DNA from: Stomorhina lunata
Lineage: Eukaryota > Arthropoda > Insecta > Diptera > Rhiniidae
Direction of reading: 5' to 3'
Assembly: GCA_933228675.1 (NCBI GenBank)
Contig: OW121743.1
Location: 109,673,468-109,737,467, forward strand
DNA length: 64,000 bases
Of the stretch, positions 1-11,460 are shown piece after piece. Each line of letters starts with the position of its first letter. Within the stretch, counting starts at the first letter, position 1. The position numbers were made by a program, and so were the translations under genes. The notes under the pieces were generated by a model. The model was given only the letters and a program-made list of their open reading frames with translations. It was not told where the DNA came from and did no database searches.

Positions 1-1745
1 AATATTGAGTTAAAACTTTTTTAAAAATATTTTCTTTGTTAAAATTGTTATTGAAAAATTTTCTTTATTAAAATTTTTATAGAAAAATTTTCTTTTTTAA
101 AGATTTTAAGAAAAATTTTCTTAATTAACATTTTTATAAAAAATTTTCTTTTGTAAAATTTTTGTAGAAAAATTTTCTTTTTTAAATTTTTATAAAAAAT
201 TTTCTTTATTAAAATTTTTATAGAAAAATTTTCTTTTTAAATTTTTATAAAAAATTTTCTTTATTAAAATTTTTATAGAAAAATTTTCTTTAGTAAAATT
301 TTTATAGAAAAATTTTCTTTTTTAATTTTTATAAAAAATTTTCTTTTTTAATTTTTATAAAAAATTTTCTTTTTTAATTTTTATAAAAAATTTTCTTTAT
401 TAAAATTTTTAATTAAAAAATCTAGTTATAACATTTTTATAAAAAATTTTATTTATTAAATTTTTTAATTAAAAAATCTAGTTATAAAATTTTTACGAAA
501 AAAATTTTCGTTATTAAATTTTTAATTTAAATTCTAGTTATAAAATTTTTACGGAAAAATTTTCGTTTTAAAATTTTTATAGAATAATTGTCTTTATCAA
601 ATTTCTATAGAAAAATATCCGTTTTAAAATTTTTATAGAAAAATTTTCTTTTAAAAATTTTTTAAAATATTTTCTTTATTAAAGTTATTATAGAAACTTT
701 TTCTATATTAAAATTTGTATAGAACAATTTTCGTTATTAAAATTTATATAGAAAAATTTTTGTTATTAAATTTTTACGAAGTTATTTTCGTTATTAAATT
801 TTTACGGAAACATTTTTGTTATAAAATTTGTTTAGAAAACTGTTCGCCATTAAAATTTTTATAGAAAAATTTTCGTTCTTAAAATTTTTATAGAAAAATT
901 TTCGTTCTTAAAATTTTTATAAAAAATTTTCGTTATTAAAATTTTTATATAAAAATTTTCGCTATTAAAATTTTTCTATAAAAATTTTTAGAGAAAAATT
1001 TTTACAAATTTTCGTTATTAAAATTTTTATAAAAAATTTTTTGTTATTAAAATTTTTATTGAAAAATTTTTGGTTATCAAATTTCTATAGGAAAATATTA
1101 CGGATATCAAATGTTTACGTTAAAATTTTCGTCATTAAATTTTTATAGAAAAATTTTCGTTATCAAATTTTTACAGAAAAATGTTCGTCATTAAAATTTT
1201 TATAGAAAAATTTTCGTTATAAAATTTTTATAGAAAAATTTTCGTTATAAAATTTTTATAGAAAAATTTTCGTTATAAAATTTTTATAGAAAAATTTTCG
1301 TTATAAAATTTTTATAGAAAAATTTTCGTTATAAAATTTTTATAGAAAAATTTTCGTTATAAAATTTTTATAGAAAAATTTTCGTTATAAAATTTTTATA
1401 GAAAAATTTTCGTTATAAAATTTTTATAGAAAAATTTTCGGTACAAAATTTTTATAGAAAAATTTTCGGTATAAAATTTTTATAGAAAAATTTTCGATAT
1501 CAAATTTCTATAGAAAAATATCCGTTATATCAATGATTACGGAAAATTTTTCGTCATGAAATTTTTATAGAAAAATTTTCGTTATCAAATTTTTTCTGAA
1601 AAATGTTCGTCATTTTTATAGAAAAAATTTCGTTATTAAGATTTTTATAGAAAAATTTTTGTTAATTTTTACAGCAAAATTTTCAATATTAAAATTTTTA
1701 TAGAAAAATTTCGTTATTAAAATTTTTACAGAAGCATTTTTGTAT
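1..1745 (+). repeat. 28-bp tandem array (CGTTATAAAA family), forward
   Basis: A tandem array runs in from the left window edge. The core reads TAGAAAAATTTTCG followed by TTATAAAATTTTTA, giving a 28-bp period. Copies are diverged from 1 to about 1190, with CTTTATTAAAA variants dominating the first 700 bases. They are near-identical from about 1195 to 1500, and diverged again to the end. The same family lies in reverse orientation at 13746-16050 and forward at 17465-19785. No stable reading frame exists and no coding function is inferred. The pattern of diverged flanks and a homogeneous centre is what unequal exchange predicts for satellite DNA. Confidence 0.93.
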
Positions 1746-2252
1746 TTTTAAATTGGATTGGATTGGTAAAAAATTGGATTTTTGTCGAAATCTTTTGATT
1801 TTAAGTCGCAGGTACATTTAAGCCATTAGAGATATCGATCTTATTCTTCTTGGTACTTGTTTTTTTTAGTTTTTTCGAATTAGTTATTTTAGTGTTTTAA
1901 AAATTGTTTAAAAATAATAACATTTTTTGTGGCATATGTTCAGGAGAGTTTTCAAAGAAAAATATTTTAAGAAGCCCTTAATAATTACGAAAGCTTTCCA
2001 CCGATATTAAGGTTTTATAACTCATTATAAAGCTCATTTACTTATCTTTATCATGCTATTAAATACTTTCTTGAAAACATATTTTTAAAAAATTTTTCAG
2101 AAAATGTGGGAGGTATGTCTATCTGTATTACAAAGTATAATTGAATGAATGAATGAATTTAAAAACCATATTTATTATAATCAATTAAGATTAAAAAATG
2201 ATCTAAAATGAATATTACCCCTAAGAAAATATTTTAAGGTTTGGTGCCTTTT
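1746..2252. other. Unique AT-rich spacer
   Basis: This gene-free stretch lies between the first array and a degenerate mini-me-like fragment. It holds a short (TGAA)4-type run near 2142-2160. I see no ORF, splice-site pair or RNA gene. Confidence 0.6.
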
Positions 2253-2390
2253 ATACCCTTCACCGACAAAGGCTAAACGAGTATATTGGGTTTGCGGTGA
2301 TGTTCGTGACACATAGAAATATAAGTGTGAGACAAACTTCTAAGCATAGCGATCGACACGACTCGATCCTGAGCCGATCTTACCATATTT
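2253..2390 (+). mobile_element. Degenerate mini-me/DINE-1-like fragment
   Basis: The stretch opens with ATACCCTTCACC, the same start as the element at 45732. It then has a GAGTATATTGGG stretch and, near 2350-2375, a GATCGAC / CTCGATCCTGAGCCGAT region resembling the core that precedes the (GTCY)n tract at 45.8 kb. The microsatellite and the 3' hairpin are absent, so this looks like a truncated 5' piece lying just upstream of the mariner insertion. Assignment rests on resemblance to the better copy in this window. Confidence 0.4.
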
Positions 2391-2487
2391 AACTCATATA
2401 TATTTTGTATTATTTTATCAAAAGGTGAAAATTGTAACTTTTTAAGCTAATCCTATAAAAGACATCACTATAGGAGGATGATATAAT

Positions 2488-2515
2488 GGGTGTTTTTTTT
2501 AGAGGTATAGAACTT
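2488..2515 (+). repeat. Mariner terminal inverted repeat, 3' side of transposase
   Basis: This is a 28-bp TIR, starting GGGTGTTTTTT and ending GGTATAGAACTT. It differs from its partner at 3760-3787 at two positions in the T-rich part (positions 12 and 14). It would be a transposase binding site. Confidence 0.92.
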
Positions 2516-2591
2516 CGAATTGAAATAAAACACAGGAAAATCGTTTTAATGTCCATCAATTTGGCTTTATTGGAAGGATAATTTTATGCCA

Positions 2592-3695
2592 TTAATGTTT
2601 AAATATGATTTCGGGCATGTGGCCGCCGCGGCTGGCTCGAATAAAGCCAATTCTACAGGTCCAATTTTCAACTACTTTTTCGAGCATATGGGGCCGTATG
2701 TTGGCAATAACGCCACGAATGTTGGCTTCCAAGTCCCCTAACGTTTCTGGTTTGTTGGCGTAGACGAGCGACTTCACATATCCCCAAAGAAAATAATCCA
2801 GTGGTGTCAAATCGCACGATCTTGGTAGCCAATCGACAGGTCCATTCCGCGAAATTATGCTCTCATCGAATGTTTCCTTCAATAAATCAATTGTGACGTG
2901 CGCTGTGTGGCATGTAGCGTCGTCTTGTTGGAACCACAACTCATCCACATTCATGCCATCCAATTGGGGAACAAAATAGTCGGTTATCATGGCTCTATAC
3001 CGGTCTCCATTTATGGTAACTGACTCTCCAGCATTATTTCGGAAGAAGTATGGCCCCATGAATCCACAAGCCCATAGAGCACACCAAACAGTCAGTTTTT
3101 GTGGATGTAATGGCGTCTCAAGGGTCTCATGTGGATTCTCTTCACTCCAAATGCGGCAATTTTGCTTGTTGACGTAGCCATTCAACCAAAAATGAGCCTC
3201 ATCACTGAACAAAATTTTGCGAAGAAAATCAGCATCGAGATCAATCTCATTTTCGGCCCATACACCAAAATCACGACACATTGCATGGTCTCGCGGCTTT
3301 AATTCTTGCACAAGCTGGATCTTGTAAGGTCGCAAGCCAAGATCTTTGCGCAAAATCTTCCATAAAGTTGATGGACAAAGCTCCAATTGCTATGCACGGT
3401 GGCGAATCGATTCATTCGGGTCCTCTTCAACACTTTGCTCTACAGCGGCAATTGTTTCTTCGGTGCGCACTGTTCGACGTCGCTGCGGATGCGTATTATC
3501 ACATAGAGTAAACGTAGTGCGAAAACGATCCATGGTTAACCGAATTAATTGCTCTGATGGACGATTATGTCGACCATAAAATGGACGGAGCTTGCGGTAA
3601 ACTTCGCGAACTGAACCATTATTTTCGAAATAAATTTGCACGATTTGCAAGCGTTGTTCTTTTGTCAACCTGTTCATGATGAAATGGCAAACCAA
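2592..3695 (-). pseudogene. Mariner-like transposase, broken by one in-frame TAG
   Basis: This encodes a cut-and-paste DNA transposase of the IS630/Tc1/mariner superfamily, about 361-367 aa, read from 3695 (or more typically the ATG at 3677, MNRLTKEQ) to the TAA at 2592. The N-terminus has a helix-turn-helix region (LTKEQRLQIVQIY, then GRHNRPSEQLIR) like the insect DUF4817-type domain, followed by a second HTH-like part (CPSTLWKILRKDLGL). The catalytic triad is visible: LFSDEAHF, WFQQDDATCHTA and RSCDLTPLDYFLWG, with 36 residues between the second and third Asp. That is nearer maT/DD37D-like spacing than classical DD34D. The C-terminus ends in GGHMPEIIF. One TAG at 3390-3392, where a single C-to-T change from CAG (Gln) would suffice, separates an N-terminal 101-codon part from the catalytic part; both remain in the same frame with no frameshift. 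The third-Asp motif has SCD where SPD is usual. The copy is probably inactive as it stands. Confidence 0.93.
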
Positions 3696-3759
3696 ACTAA
3701 ATATTAATCACTTGACAGCTGACAAAATGGCCGCCAGTTAAAAAAGTGATGCCAACTTA

Positions 3760-3787
3760 AAGTTCTATACCTCAATAAAAAACACCC
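3760..3787 (-). repeat. Mariner terminal inverted repeat, 5' side of transposase
   Basis: This is the inverted partner of 2488-2515, reading AAGTTCTATACC inward and ending ACACCC at 3787. It lies 65 bp upstream of the transposase frame, as expected for a compact mariner-like element. Confidence 0.92.
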
Positions 3788-4989
3788 GAGACATACATTA
3801 TTAACAATGCGTTTATTAATACAATTTTTTGATATTGTTTCAGATGTTATGTATGAGTAAGATGCATAAACATATACATAAAAGTAAATCAAATCATGAA
3901 TGGGTTTATTTTGCTTTTGCTATTATTTTAGCAACAATAACAGCAGCAGCAAAATTAACAGCAACTTTAGCAGCACATAATTATTACTGATGACGACTAT
4001 CGTGATAATAATGATGATTATGCTGTTGCTCATTCTGTTGTTGTTGTAGCTTTTGGTCTGATGCTGCTGTTGCTGGTTTAGATGGAAACGACGATGGTGC
4101 CCCTTGGTTATAGTCAACTAATAACTTAAATGCTTATGTTCATAATAAACAATAACAATAACAGCATAAGCAATTTGTTATTATTTAACACTGCATATAC
4201 TCATACATACTTATAAAAATAGCTCATTTCTATAAAAACTATTTTGTATATGTTACTGATCGCATTCAATATTGCAATACATATATAATTCTAAAATACG
4301 GCATCACAGTAATATTTTCATGGAACCCCTTAAAGTATGCTATATGATTTCCTTAAAAATATCGGATGATATCATCCGGTTATAACCATTTTTTCAATGT
4401 ACTCAAATAGATTTGATAGATGTATTTTGTATATTTTATTCTTAAAAATAGGTATATTTTCCAATTAATATTTTTTAGTCCATTTCAGAAGCTATAAAAC
4501 AATGTTCGCCGGCTATTGCTTGTATTCATAGATACATATATAAATTTATTTATTTTTCCTATGACTTCCTTGAAACAGAAATTGTAATTGTCGTTTTTGT
4601 TTTTTGCTATCAATCACAAAACGTTTAATGGTCTTAAAATCTTATTGTTCTAATTAAACACTTAAGAATCACAAAAAGTGTTTTAATTGTTATTGTTAAT
4701 AAATTTATTTATTTTGAGTTTGTTTTTAAGAAAAAGTTTCGTAAAAAAGTTTTTAAGTGCTACTTAATTGCTGGCAAATAATTTTGTGTGAAATCAAAAT
4801 GTTTGGATATTTTGAAGGCAAAGTTTATTGATTTTAAGTTTGAATCCAATCATAATTATTTTGTTGAGTGCATTGAAATTTTATTTCAAAATTTGTTTAT
4901 ATAAAATTTTTAATTTTCTAAAATCAACGGTAAATCTCTAAATTATGACAAAGTTTAAGTATTCTTTAAATTGTGTTACATTCTTTATA
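3788..4989. other. Unique AT-rich spacer with CAA/CAG tract
   Basis: No gene is recognised. Positions 3940-4090 hold interrupted CAA/CAG trinucleotides that create a Q-rich or N-rich open frame, typical of fly intergenic or intronic DNA. A 16-bp perfect palindrome, CGGATGATATCATCCG, sits at 4363-4378. The rest is AT-rich, grading into the next array. Confidence 0.55.
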
Positions 4990-7900
4990 ACAATAAAATT
5001 TTTAAATAGAATTATAACATCGAAAAATTTCCTAAATTTTCAATTTGAGTATCAAATTTTCTATACAAATTTTTCTGTGTATAACCAAAAATTTTCTAAA
5101 TAAAATCTTTTTTAATTTTACGTTTTTTTTTTTTTTAATTTTACTACCGATTTTTTTCTATACAAAATTTTAATACAAAAATTTTCTTAACAAAATTTTA
5201 ATTCCGAAAATTTTCTATATAAAATTTTGCTACCAAAAATCGTAATAAAGAATTTTTCTATATCTTTGAAAATTTTCTTAATAAAATTAATACCGAAAAT
5301 TTTTTACATACATTTTTAATACCAAAAATTTTCTATATAAAAGTTTAATACCGAAAACTTTTCTATAAAAAAGTTTAGTACAGAAAATTTTCTATAAAAA
5401 CATTTAATACCGAAAATTTTCTATAAACAATTTTAATACCAAAAATAAAATTTTAATACCGAAATTTTTTTATATAAAATTTTTATACCGAAAATTTTCT
5501 ATATAAAATTTTAATACCAAACATTTTCTATATAAAATTTTAATACCGAAAATTTTCTATATAAAATTGTAATACAGGAAATTTTCTATATAAAATTTTA
5601 ATACAGAAAATTTTCTATATAAAATTTTTTCACCGAAAATTTTCTATATAAAATTAATACCGAAAATTTTTTATATAAAATTTGAATACCGAAAATTTTT
5701 TAAACATAATTTTTATACCGAAAATTTTCTAAAAAAATTTAAAACCGAAATTTTTCTATACAAAATTCTAATACCGAAAATTTTATATATAAAATTTGAA
5801 TATCAAAAATTTTCTATATAAAATTTTAGTACCGAAAATTTTCTATATAAAATTTTAATACAGGAAATTTTCTATATAAAATTTTAATACAGAAAATTTT
5901 TTATAAAAAATGTTAATACCGAAAATTTTCTATAAACAATTTTAATACCGAAAATTTTCTATAAACAATTTTAATACCGAAAATTTTCTATAAACAATTT
6001 TAATACCGAAAATTTTCTATAAAAAATTTTAATACCGAAAATTTTCTATAAGAAATTTTAATACCGAAATTTTCTATACAAATTTTAATACCGAAAATTT
6101 TCTATAAAAAATTTTAATACCGAAAATTTTCTATAAAAAATTTTAATACCGAAAATTTTCAATAAACAATTTTAATACCGAAAATTTTCTATAAAAAATT
6201 TTAATACCGAAAATCTTTTTTTAAAAATTTTAATACTGAAAATTTTTTTTTAAAAATTTAAATACCGAAAATTTTCTATATATAATTTTAATACTGAAAT
6301 TTTTTTTAATGAAATTTTAATACCGAAAATTTTCTATTTTCAATATTAATACCGAATTTTTTTTTGAAGTAAAATTTTAGTACCGAAAATGTTCTATTTA
6401 AAATTTTAATATTGAAATTTTTTATATAAAACTTAAAAACTGAAATTTTTCTATAAATTTTCAATATCGAAAATTTTTTATATGAAATTTTAATACCGAA
6501 AATTTTCTATATAAAATTTTAATACCAAAAATTTTCTACATTAAATCTTAATACAGAAAGATTTCTATATAAGATTATAATTTTGAAAATTTTCTGTATG
6601 AAATTTTAGTACCTAAAATTTTCTATATAAAATTTTGATGCCGAAAATTGTCTATATAAAAGTTTAATACCGAAAACTTTTCTATAAAAACATTTCAATA
6701 AAGAATTTTAATACCGAAAATTTTCAATAAAGAATTTTAATACCAAAAATTTTCTATATAAAATTCTAATACCGAAAATTTTTTAAACAAAATTTTGATA
6801 CCGAAAATTTTCTAAAAAAAAAAATTTTAAACCGAAATTTTTCTATACAAAATTTTAATACCGAAAATTTTCTATATAAAATTTTAATACCAAAAATTTT
6901 CTATATGAAATTTTAATACCAAAAATTTTCTATATAAAATTTTAATACAGAAAATTTTCTATATAAAATTTTTATACCGAACATTTTCTATAAAAAATTT
7001 TAATACCGAAAATTTTCCATACAAAATTTTAACACCGAAAATTTTCCATAAAAAAATTTAATACCGAAAATTTTCTATAAAAAATTTTAATACCAAAAAT
7101 TTTCTATAAAAAATTTGAATACCGAAAATTTTCTATAAAAAATTTGATTACCGAAAATTTTCTATAAAAAATTTTAATACCGAAAATTTTCTTATATAAT
7201 TTTTAGTACTAAAGATTTTTTGAATGAAATTTTAATACCGAAAATTTTATGTTTCCAATATTAATACCGAAATTTTTTATATAAAATTTTAGTATCGAAA
7301 ATTTTTTATATATAATTTTAATACCGATATTTTTTATATAGAATTTTAATACCGAAATTTTTTTTATATGAAATTTTAATACCGAAAATTTTGTATAAAA
7401 AATTTTAATACCAAAAAATTTCTACATAATATTTTAATTCTGTATAAGATTATATTTTTGAAAAGTTTCTATATAAATTAATACCGAACATTTTCTATAT
7501 AAAATTTTAACTCCGAAAATCTGTTATATAAAATTTGAATTCCAAAAATTTTCGGTGTGAAATTTTAATACCGAAAATTTTCTATATAAAATTTAAATAC
7601 CGAAAACTTTCTATATAAAATTTTAATACCGAAAATTTTCTATACGAAATTTTCATACTGAAAATTTTCTATATAAAATTTTAATACCGAAAATTTTCTA
7701 TATATACAATTTTAATACCGAATATTTTCTATAAAAAATTTGAATACCGAAAAATTTCTATAAAATATTTTAATACCGTAAATTTTCTTTAAAAATTTTA
7801 AATACCAAAAATTTTAAAACCCCAAATTTTCTTTAAAAATTTTAATCGAAAACATTTTCTATAAAAAATTTTAATCCAGAAAATTTTCTATAAAAAATTT

Positions 7901-8565
7901 GAATGTCCTAAATTTTCTATATAAAAAAATGTAATACCGAAAATTTTCTACATAAAATTTTATTTTATTGAAAACTTTAATTCTTAAGTTTTCTATTTTA
8001 AATTTTTTTTAGAAAAAGTTTTCTTTGAAAAATTTCAGACGAGAAATATTCGATTTAAAAATTTAATAACGAAACATTCAGGTATGTGATGGAAAACGAT
8101 CGTTTTCAAATCGAACGGTTTCAGATGTATTTTTGGGATAATTGCCGCTTATTTTTCCAAAAAAATTAAACCAAATGAAAGATAAAATATCAACCAAAAG
8201 GATCAAAGCACAAATTTTCATTTTTATTGGCGAAATAACCGAAAATTACCTCGGAAATATATCTGAACTCTATCGATTTGAAAACGATCGATTTCCATCA
8301 CATACCTGATATTCTTTATGAAATTTATTTGCCAAAAATTTTTCTATATAAAATTTAGTTCCAAAAAACTTTTTATATTTTCTTTAAAAAATTTAAACCG
8401 GAAATTTTCTTTATAAAATTTTTAAACCGAAGATTTTCTATATAAAGTTTTAATATTGAAAATTTTATTTTAAAAATGTTATTACCGAAAATTTTCTATA
8501 TAAATTTTTTATACCGAAAGTTTTCTATAAAAATTTTTAAACCAAAATTTTTTTTTTTAATTTTT
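4990..8565 (+). repeat. 29-bp tandem array (ACCGAAAATTTTC family), forward
   Basis: About 120 units of a 29-bp repeat are present, with core ACCGAAAATTTTCTATA followed by an AAAATTTTAAT half. Subtypes alternate between CTATATAAAA and CTATAAAAAA. Homogeneity is highest near 5930-6180 and 6840-7190, and both ends are diverged. The array is interrupted at 8079-8308 by a palindromic MITE, with repeat units resuming after it. Frequent stops in all frames rule out coding. Confidence 0.93.
8079..8308. mobile_element. Palindromic MITE, copy 1 (230 bp)
   Basis: It begins CAGGTATGTGATGG and ends with the inverse (CCATCACATACCTG). Long terminal inverted repeats contain ATCGATCG-type motifs (ACGATCGTTTTCAAATCG on the left, inverted on the right). 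The inner part, with AACCAAATGAAAGATAAAATA, is shared with the copy at 30051-30290. There is no ORF. It sits inside the 29-bp array, which continues on both sides, so it is an insertion. No target duplication is certain (flanks ACATT and ATATT). The superfamily is not assignable by eye. Confidence 0.87.
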
Positions 8566-9867
8566 GGTTGCAAGAATCTTTCCAAAAGGTTTAATAATTT
8601 ATGGCATTGTATTGAATAATCATAGGCCACCTATTAGTGATTCTCACCTTGCAAGGCAATGTCATCATTAGCAATAAAAAACCATATAAATCTATAAAAA
8701 AAAACGAAGTTACAAGTATAAATTATTCAGCAATTTTAATGAATCACTTGTTCTGAATTAAAAACTCAAACTCTATAAATATGCCACCCAGTATTACACC
8801 CAGTTTCATTATAAAATTGATTATAATTCCAGAGAATTTCAAAGATAGTTGTGAATAACGTTGTTCAACTTTACTAGAAGCGAGTAAACAAAGTGCAATC
8901 TTTTGAAGCAATACAAGGCAATAAATACCCAACACGACAAGTTCTGGGGAATTGTGGTTATATTTGTGGAAAAATGTTGTAGTTCTTATGTTTATGTCAT
9001 GTTTTGTGTCCACCTCATCATCAGCAGTTTTGTTTAGACACTCCACTATGAAGTTAGTAGGATATATGTAAGTGCTGTTGCAATAACGCCAACCACCAGA
9101 TTGTTGGTGTGGCAATTGTAGATCAATTTGTCACAAAATAAAAAACTATCTTGTGGGGAGCTAGAAAAAGTTCCTCATACTAAATTTTATATAAAAAGCG
9201 ACTTTTGACCATTAAATCTAACTCTTTTCAAATTATTTTGCACGAGTCTCTTAACATACTCGTATATCTGTATATAAAGTAAAACATAAATTTCTAATGG
9301 AAAAATCTCTTCTCTAGCACCACTTGAAATACCTTGACAGCTACGAATGTTGATAAACTTTTAAAATATAGTTTAGTTTGGTAAAAGCGTAATTACTTAG
9401 GAGTCGTCTGAAATACCTCGGCTACTGCCGCTTGTCTTTTGCAAACCTATTTGAGTATGTTGAAGCACCGAATGTATGCGAAAATGTTACATTAGAAGGA
9501 AAAAGGTGCGTTGCCAGCAGCTGCATAAAATTGCAACAACACACTTAAATGCCGCACCAACAAATAGCCTGCATAGAATACACAATTTGTTAAGCAATTT
9601 ATTAATATTCCATTAACATTTTGTTAGTCATGGATGGAGTTTTCTTTTTCCTTTCTTTAATAATACCAGCATCATTCGAAATTTAATAGTTTTTATTTTC
9701 GTTCGTTATTATTTCATTGTTGTTGCTACTGCGCTCACAGAAGGACCGTCATAGCTGGACGACGATGAAGAGACTATAAACCATCATCAACATTACATGT
9801 ATATTTGCTTAGACTGTAAAAGCTTTAGATGCAGTTTGATGAAATATTGCACAATGGGGTGAAATGA
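8566..9867. other. Unique island between two arrays
   Basis: A 1.3-kb non-repetitive island separates the forward and inverted parts of the 29-bp family. It holds the minus-strand ORF described at 8744-9115. I recognise no gene in the remainder; 9720-9790 is locally more GC-rich. Confidence 0.5.
8744..9115 (-). CDS. Candidate 3'-terminal exon, unknown membrane protein
   Basis: I do not recognise the product. This is a 123-codon open frame on the minus strand, ending in TGA at 8744. The first codon of the frame is TTG and there is no ATG before the late FIMKLG methionine, so as it stands it cannot be a complete gene. A possible splice acceptor (TTATTGCAACAG) would start an exon at 9074, giving about 109 residues. 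The composition is unlike the low-complexity frames elsewhere, with W, C, H and mixed charged residues. Two hydrophobic segments are visible (ELVVLGIYCLVLLQKIALC and FSGIIINFIMKLGVILGGIF), suggesting two membrane helices. No AATAAA was seen downstream. It could be an exon of a gene with satellite-filled introns, or a chance frame. Confidence 0.25.
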   Translation of the reverse strand: MPHQQSGGWRYCNSTYIYPTNFIVECLNKTADDEVDTKHDINIRTTTFFHKYNHNSPELVVLGIYCLVLLQKIALCLLASSKVEQRYSQLSLKFSGIIINFIMKLGVILGGIFIEFEFLIQNK

Positions 9868-11460
9868 AATAAAATTTTAATATCGAAAATTTTTCGGTTT
9901 ACAAATTTTATATATAAAACTTTCGGTCTTAAAATTTGATATAAAAATTTTTCGGTCTTAAAATTTTCTATAAAAATTTTTAGGTCTTAAAATTTTATAT
10001 AAAAAAATTTTCAGTGAAAAATATTATATAGAAAATTTTCGGTGAAAAAATTTTATATAGAAAATTTTCGGTGAAAAAATTTTATATAGAAAATTTTCGG
10101 TGAAAAAATTTTATATAGAAAATTTTCGGTGAAAAAATTTTATATAGAAAATTTTCGGTGAAAAAATTGTATATAGAAAATTTTCGGTGAAAAAATTTTA
10201 TATAGAAAATTTTCGGTGAAAAAATTTTATATAGAAAATTTTCGGTGAAAAAATTTTATATAGAAAATTTTCGGTGAAAAAATTTTATATAGAAAATTTT
10301 CGGTGAAAAAATTTTATATAGAAAATTTTCGGTGAAAAAACTTTTGTATAGAAAATTTTCGGTGAAAAAATTTTTGTATAGAAAATTTTCGGTGAAAAAA
10401 TTTTTGTATAGAAAATTTTCGGTGAAAAAATTTTTGTATAGAAAATTTTCGGTGAAAAAATTTTTGTATAGAAAATTTTCGGTGAAAAAATTTTTGTATA
10501 GAAAATTTTCGGTGAAAAAATTTTTGTATAGAAAATTTTCGGTGAAAAAATTTTTGTATAGAAAATTTTCGGTGAAAAAATTTTTGTATAGAAAATTTTC
10601 GGTGAAAAAATTTTTGTATAGAAAATTTTCGGTGAAAATATTTTTATATAGAAAATATTCGGTGAAAAAATTTTATATAGAAAATTTTCGGTGAAAAAAT
10701 TTTATATAGAACATTTTCGGAGAAAAAATTTTATATAGAAAATTTTCGGTGAAAAAATTTTATATAGAAAATTTTCGGTGAAAAAATTTTATATAGAAAA
10801 TTTTCGGTGAAAAAATTGTATATAGAAAATTTTCGGTGAAAAAATTTTATACAGAAAATTTTCGGTGAAAAAATTTTATATAGAAAATTTTCGGTGAAAA
10901 AATTTTATATAGAAAATTTTCGGTGAAAAAATTTTATATAGAAAATTTTCGGTGAAAAAATTTTATATAGAAAATTTTCGGTGAAAAAATTTTATATAGA
11001 AAATTTTCGGTAAAAAAAATTGTATATAGAAAATTTTCGGTGAAAAAATTTTATATAGAAAATTTTCGGTGAAGAAATTTTATATAGAAAATTTTCGGTG
11101 AAGAAATTTTATATAGAAAATTTTCGGTGAAGAAATTTTATATAGAAAATTTTCTGTGAAGAAATTTTATATAGAGTATATAATTTTTATGCCGAAAATT
11201 TTCTATATGGAATTTAAATACCGAAAGTTTTCTATATCAAATTTTAATACCTTTAATTTTCTATGTAAAATTTTCGTTCCAAAAATTTTCTACAAAAAAT
11301 TTTAATACCAAAAATCTTCTATATAAAATTTGAATGCCGAAAATTTTCTACATAAAATTTTAATATCAAATTTCAATATCGAAATTTTTTTATATAAAAT
11401 TTTACTATTGAAAATGTGTTTAAAAAAGCTTAACAACCAAAATTTTCGACATCAAATTAT
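9868..11460 (-). repeat. 29/30-bp tandem array (TTTTCGGTGAAAA), mainly inverted
   Basis: About 55 units are present, with core GAAAATTTTCGGTGAAAA then TTTTATATA (29 bp). This is the reverse complement of the array at 4990-8565. From about 10332 to 10650 a 30-bp variant (TTTTTGTATA) replaces the 29-bp unit for about ten copies. Around 11175 the orientation flips, and units from about 11185 to 11460 read ATGCCGAAAATTTTCTATA in the forward sense. Copies at 10030-11160 are close to identical. Confidence 0.93.
10332..10694 (+). repeat. 30-bp variant block giving an artefactual ORF
   Basis: About ten successive units carry one extra base (TTTTTGTATA instead of TTTTATATA), making the period 30, a multiple of three. 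The frame therefore stays open as repeats of KKFLYRKFSV until the 29-bp units resume. Nothing suggests a protein: there is no promoter, only a repeat context, and the frame ends as soon as unit length returns to 29. Confidence 0.92.

Larger units (their letters stand above)
2488..3787 (-). mobile_element. Mariner/Tc1-superfamily transposon, complete 1300 bp
   Basis: A 28-bp terminal inverted repeat starts at 2488 (GGGTGTTTTTT, then AGGTATAGAACTT) and is matched inverted at 3760-3787 with 26 of 28 positions identical. Between them, on the minus strand, lies a transposase reading frame with one nonsense codon. Element length (1300 bp), TIR length and single-ORF layout are usual for mariner-like elements. 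The expected TA target duplication is not clean: the left flank reads TATAAT and the right flank GAGACATAC, so a few terminal bases may have been lost or the true ends lie slightly further out. The element is much more GC-rich than its surroundings, consistent with relatively recent arrival. Confidence 0.95.

Noticed and set aside
2989..3579. Plus-strand ORFs inside the mariner
   Set aside because: They are antisense shadows of the transposase.
3923..4117. Q/N-rich small ORF
   Set aside because: It derives from interrupted CAA/CAG repeats and an ATTATT run, with no conserved-looking domain.
10332..10694. 120-aa repetitive protein
   Set aside because: It is produced by a 30-bp variant of a satellite unit and disappears when the 29-bp unit resumes.
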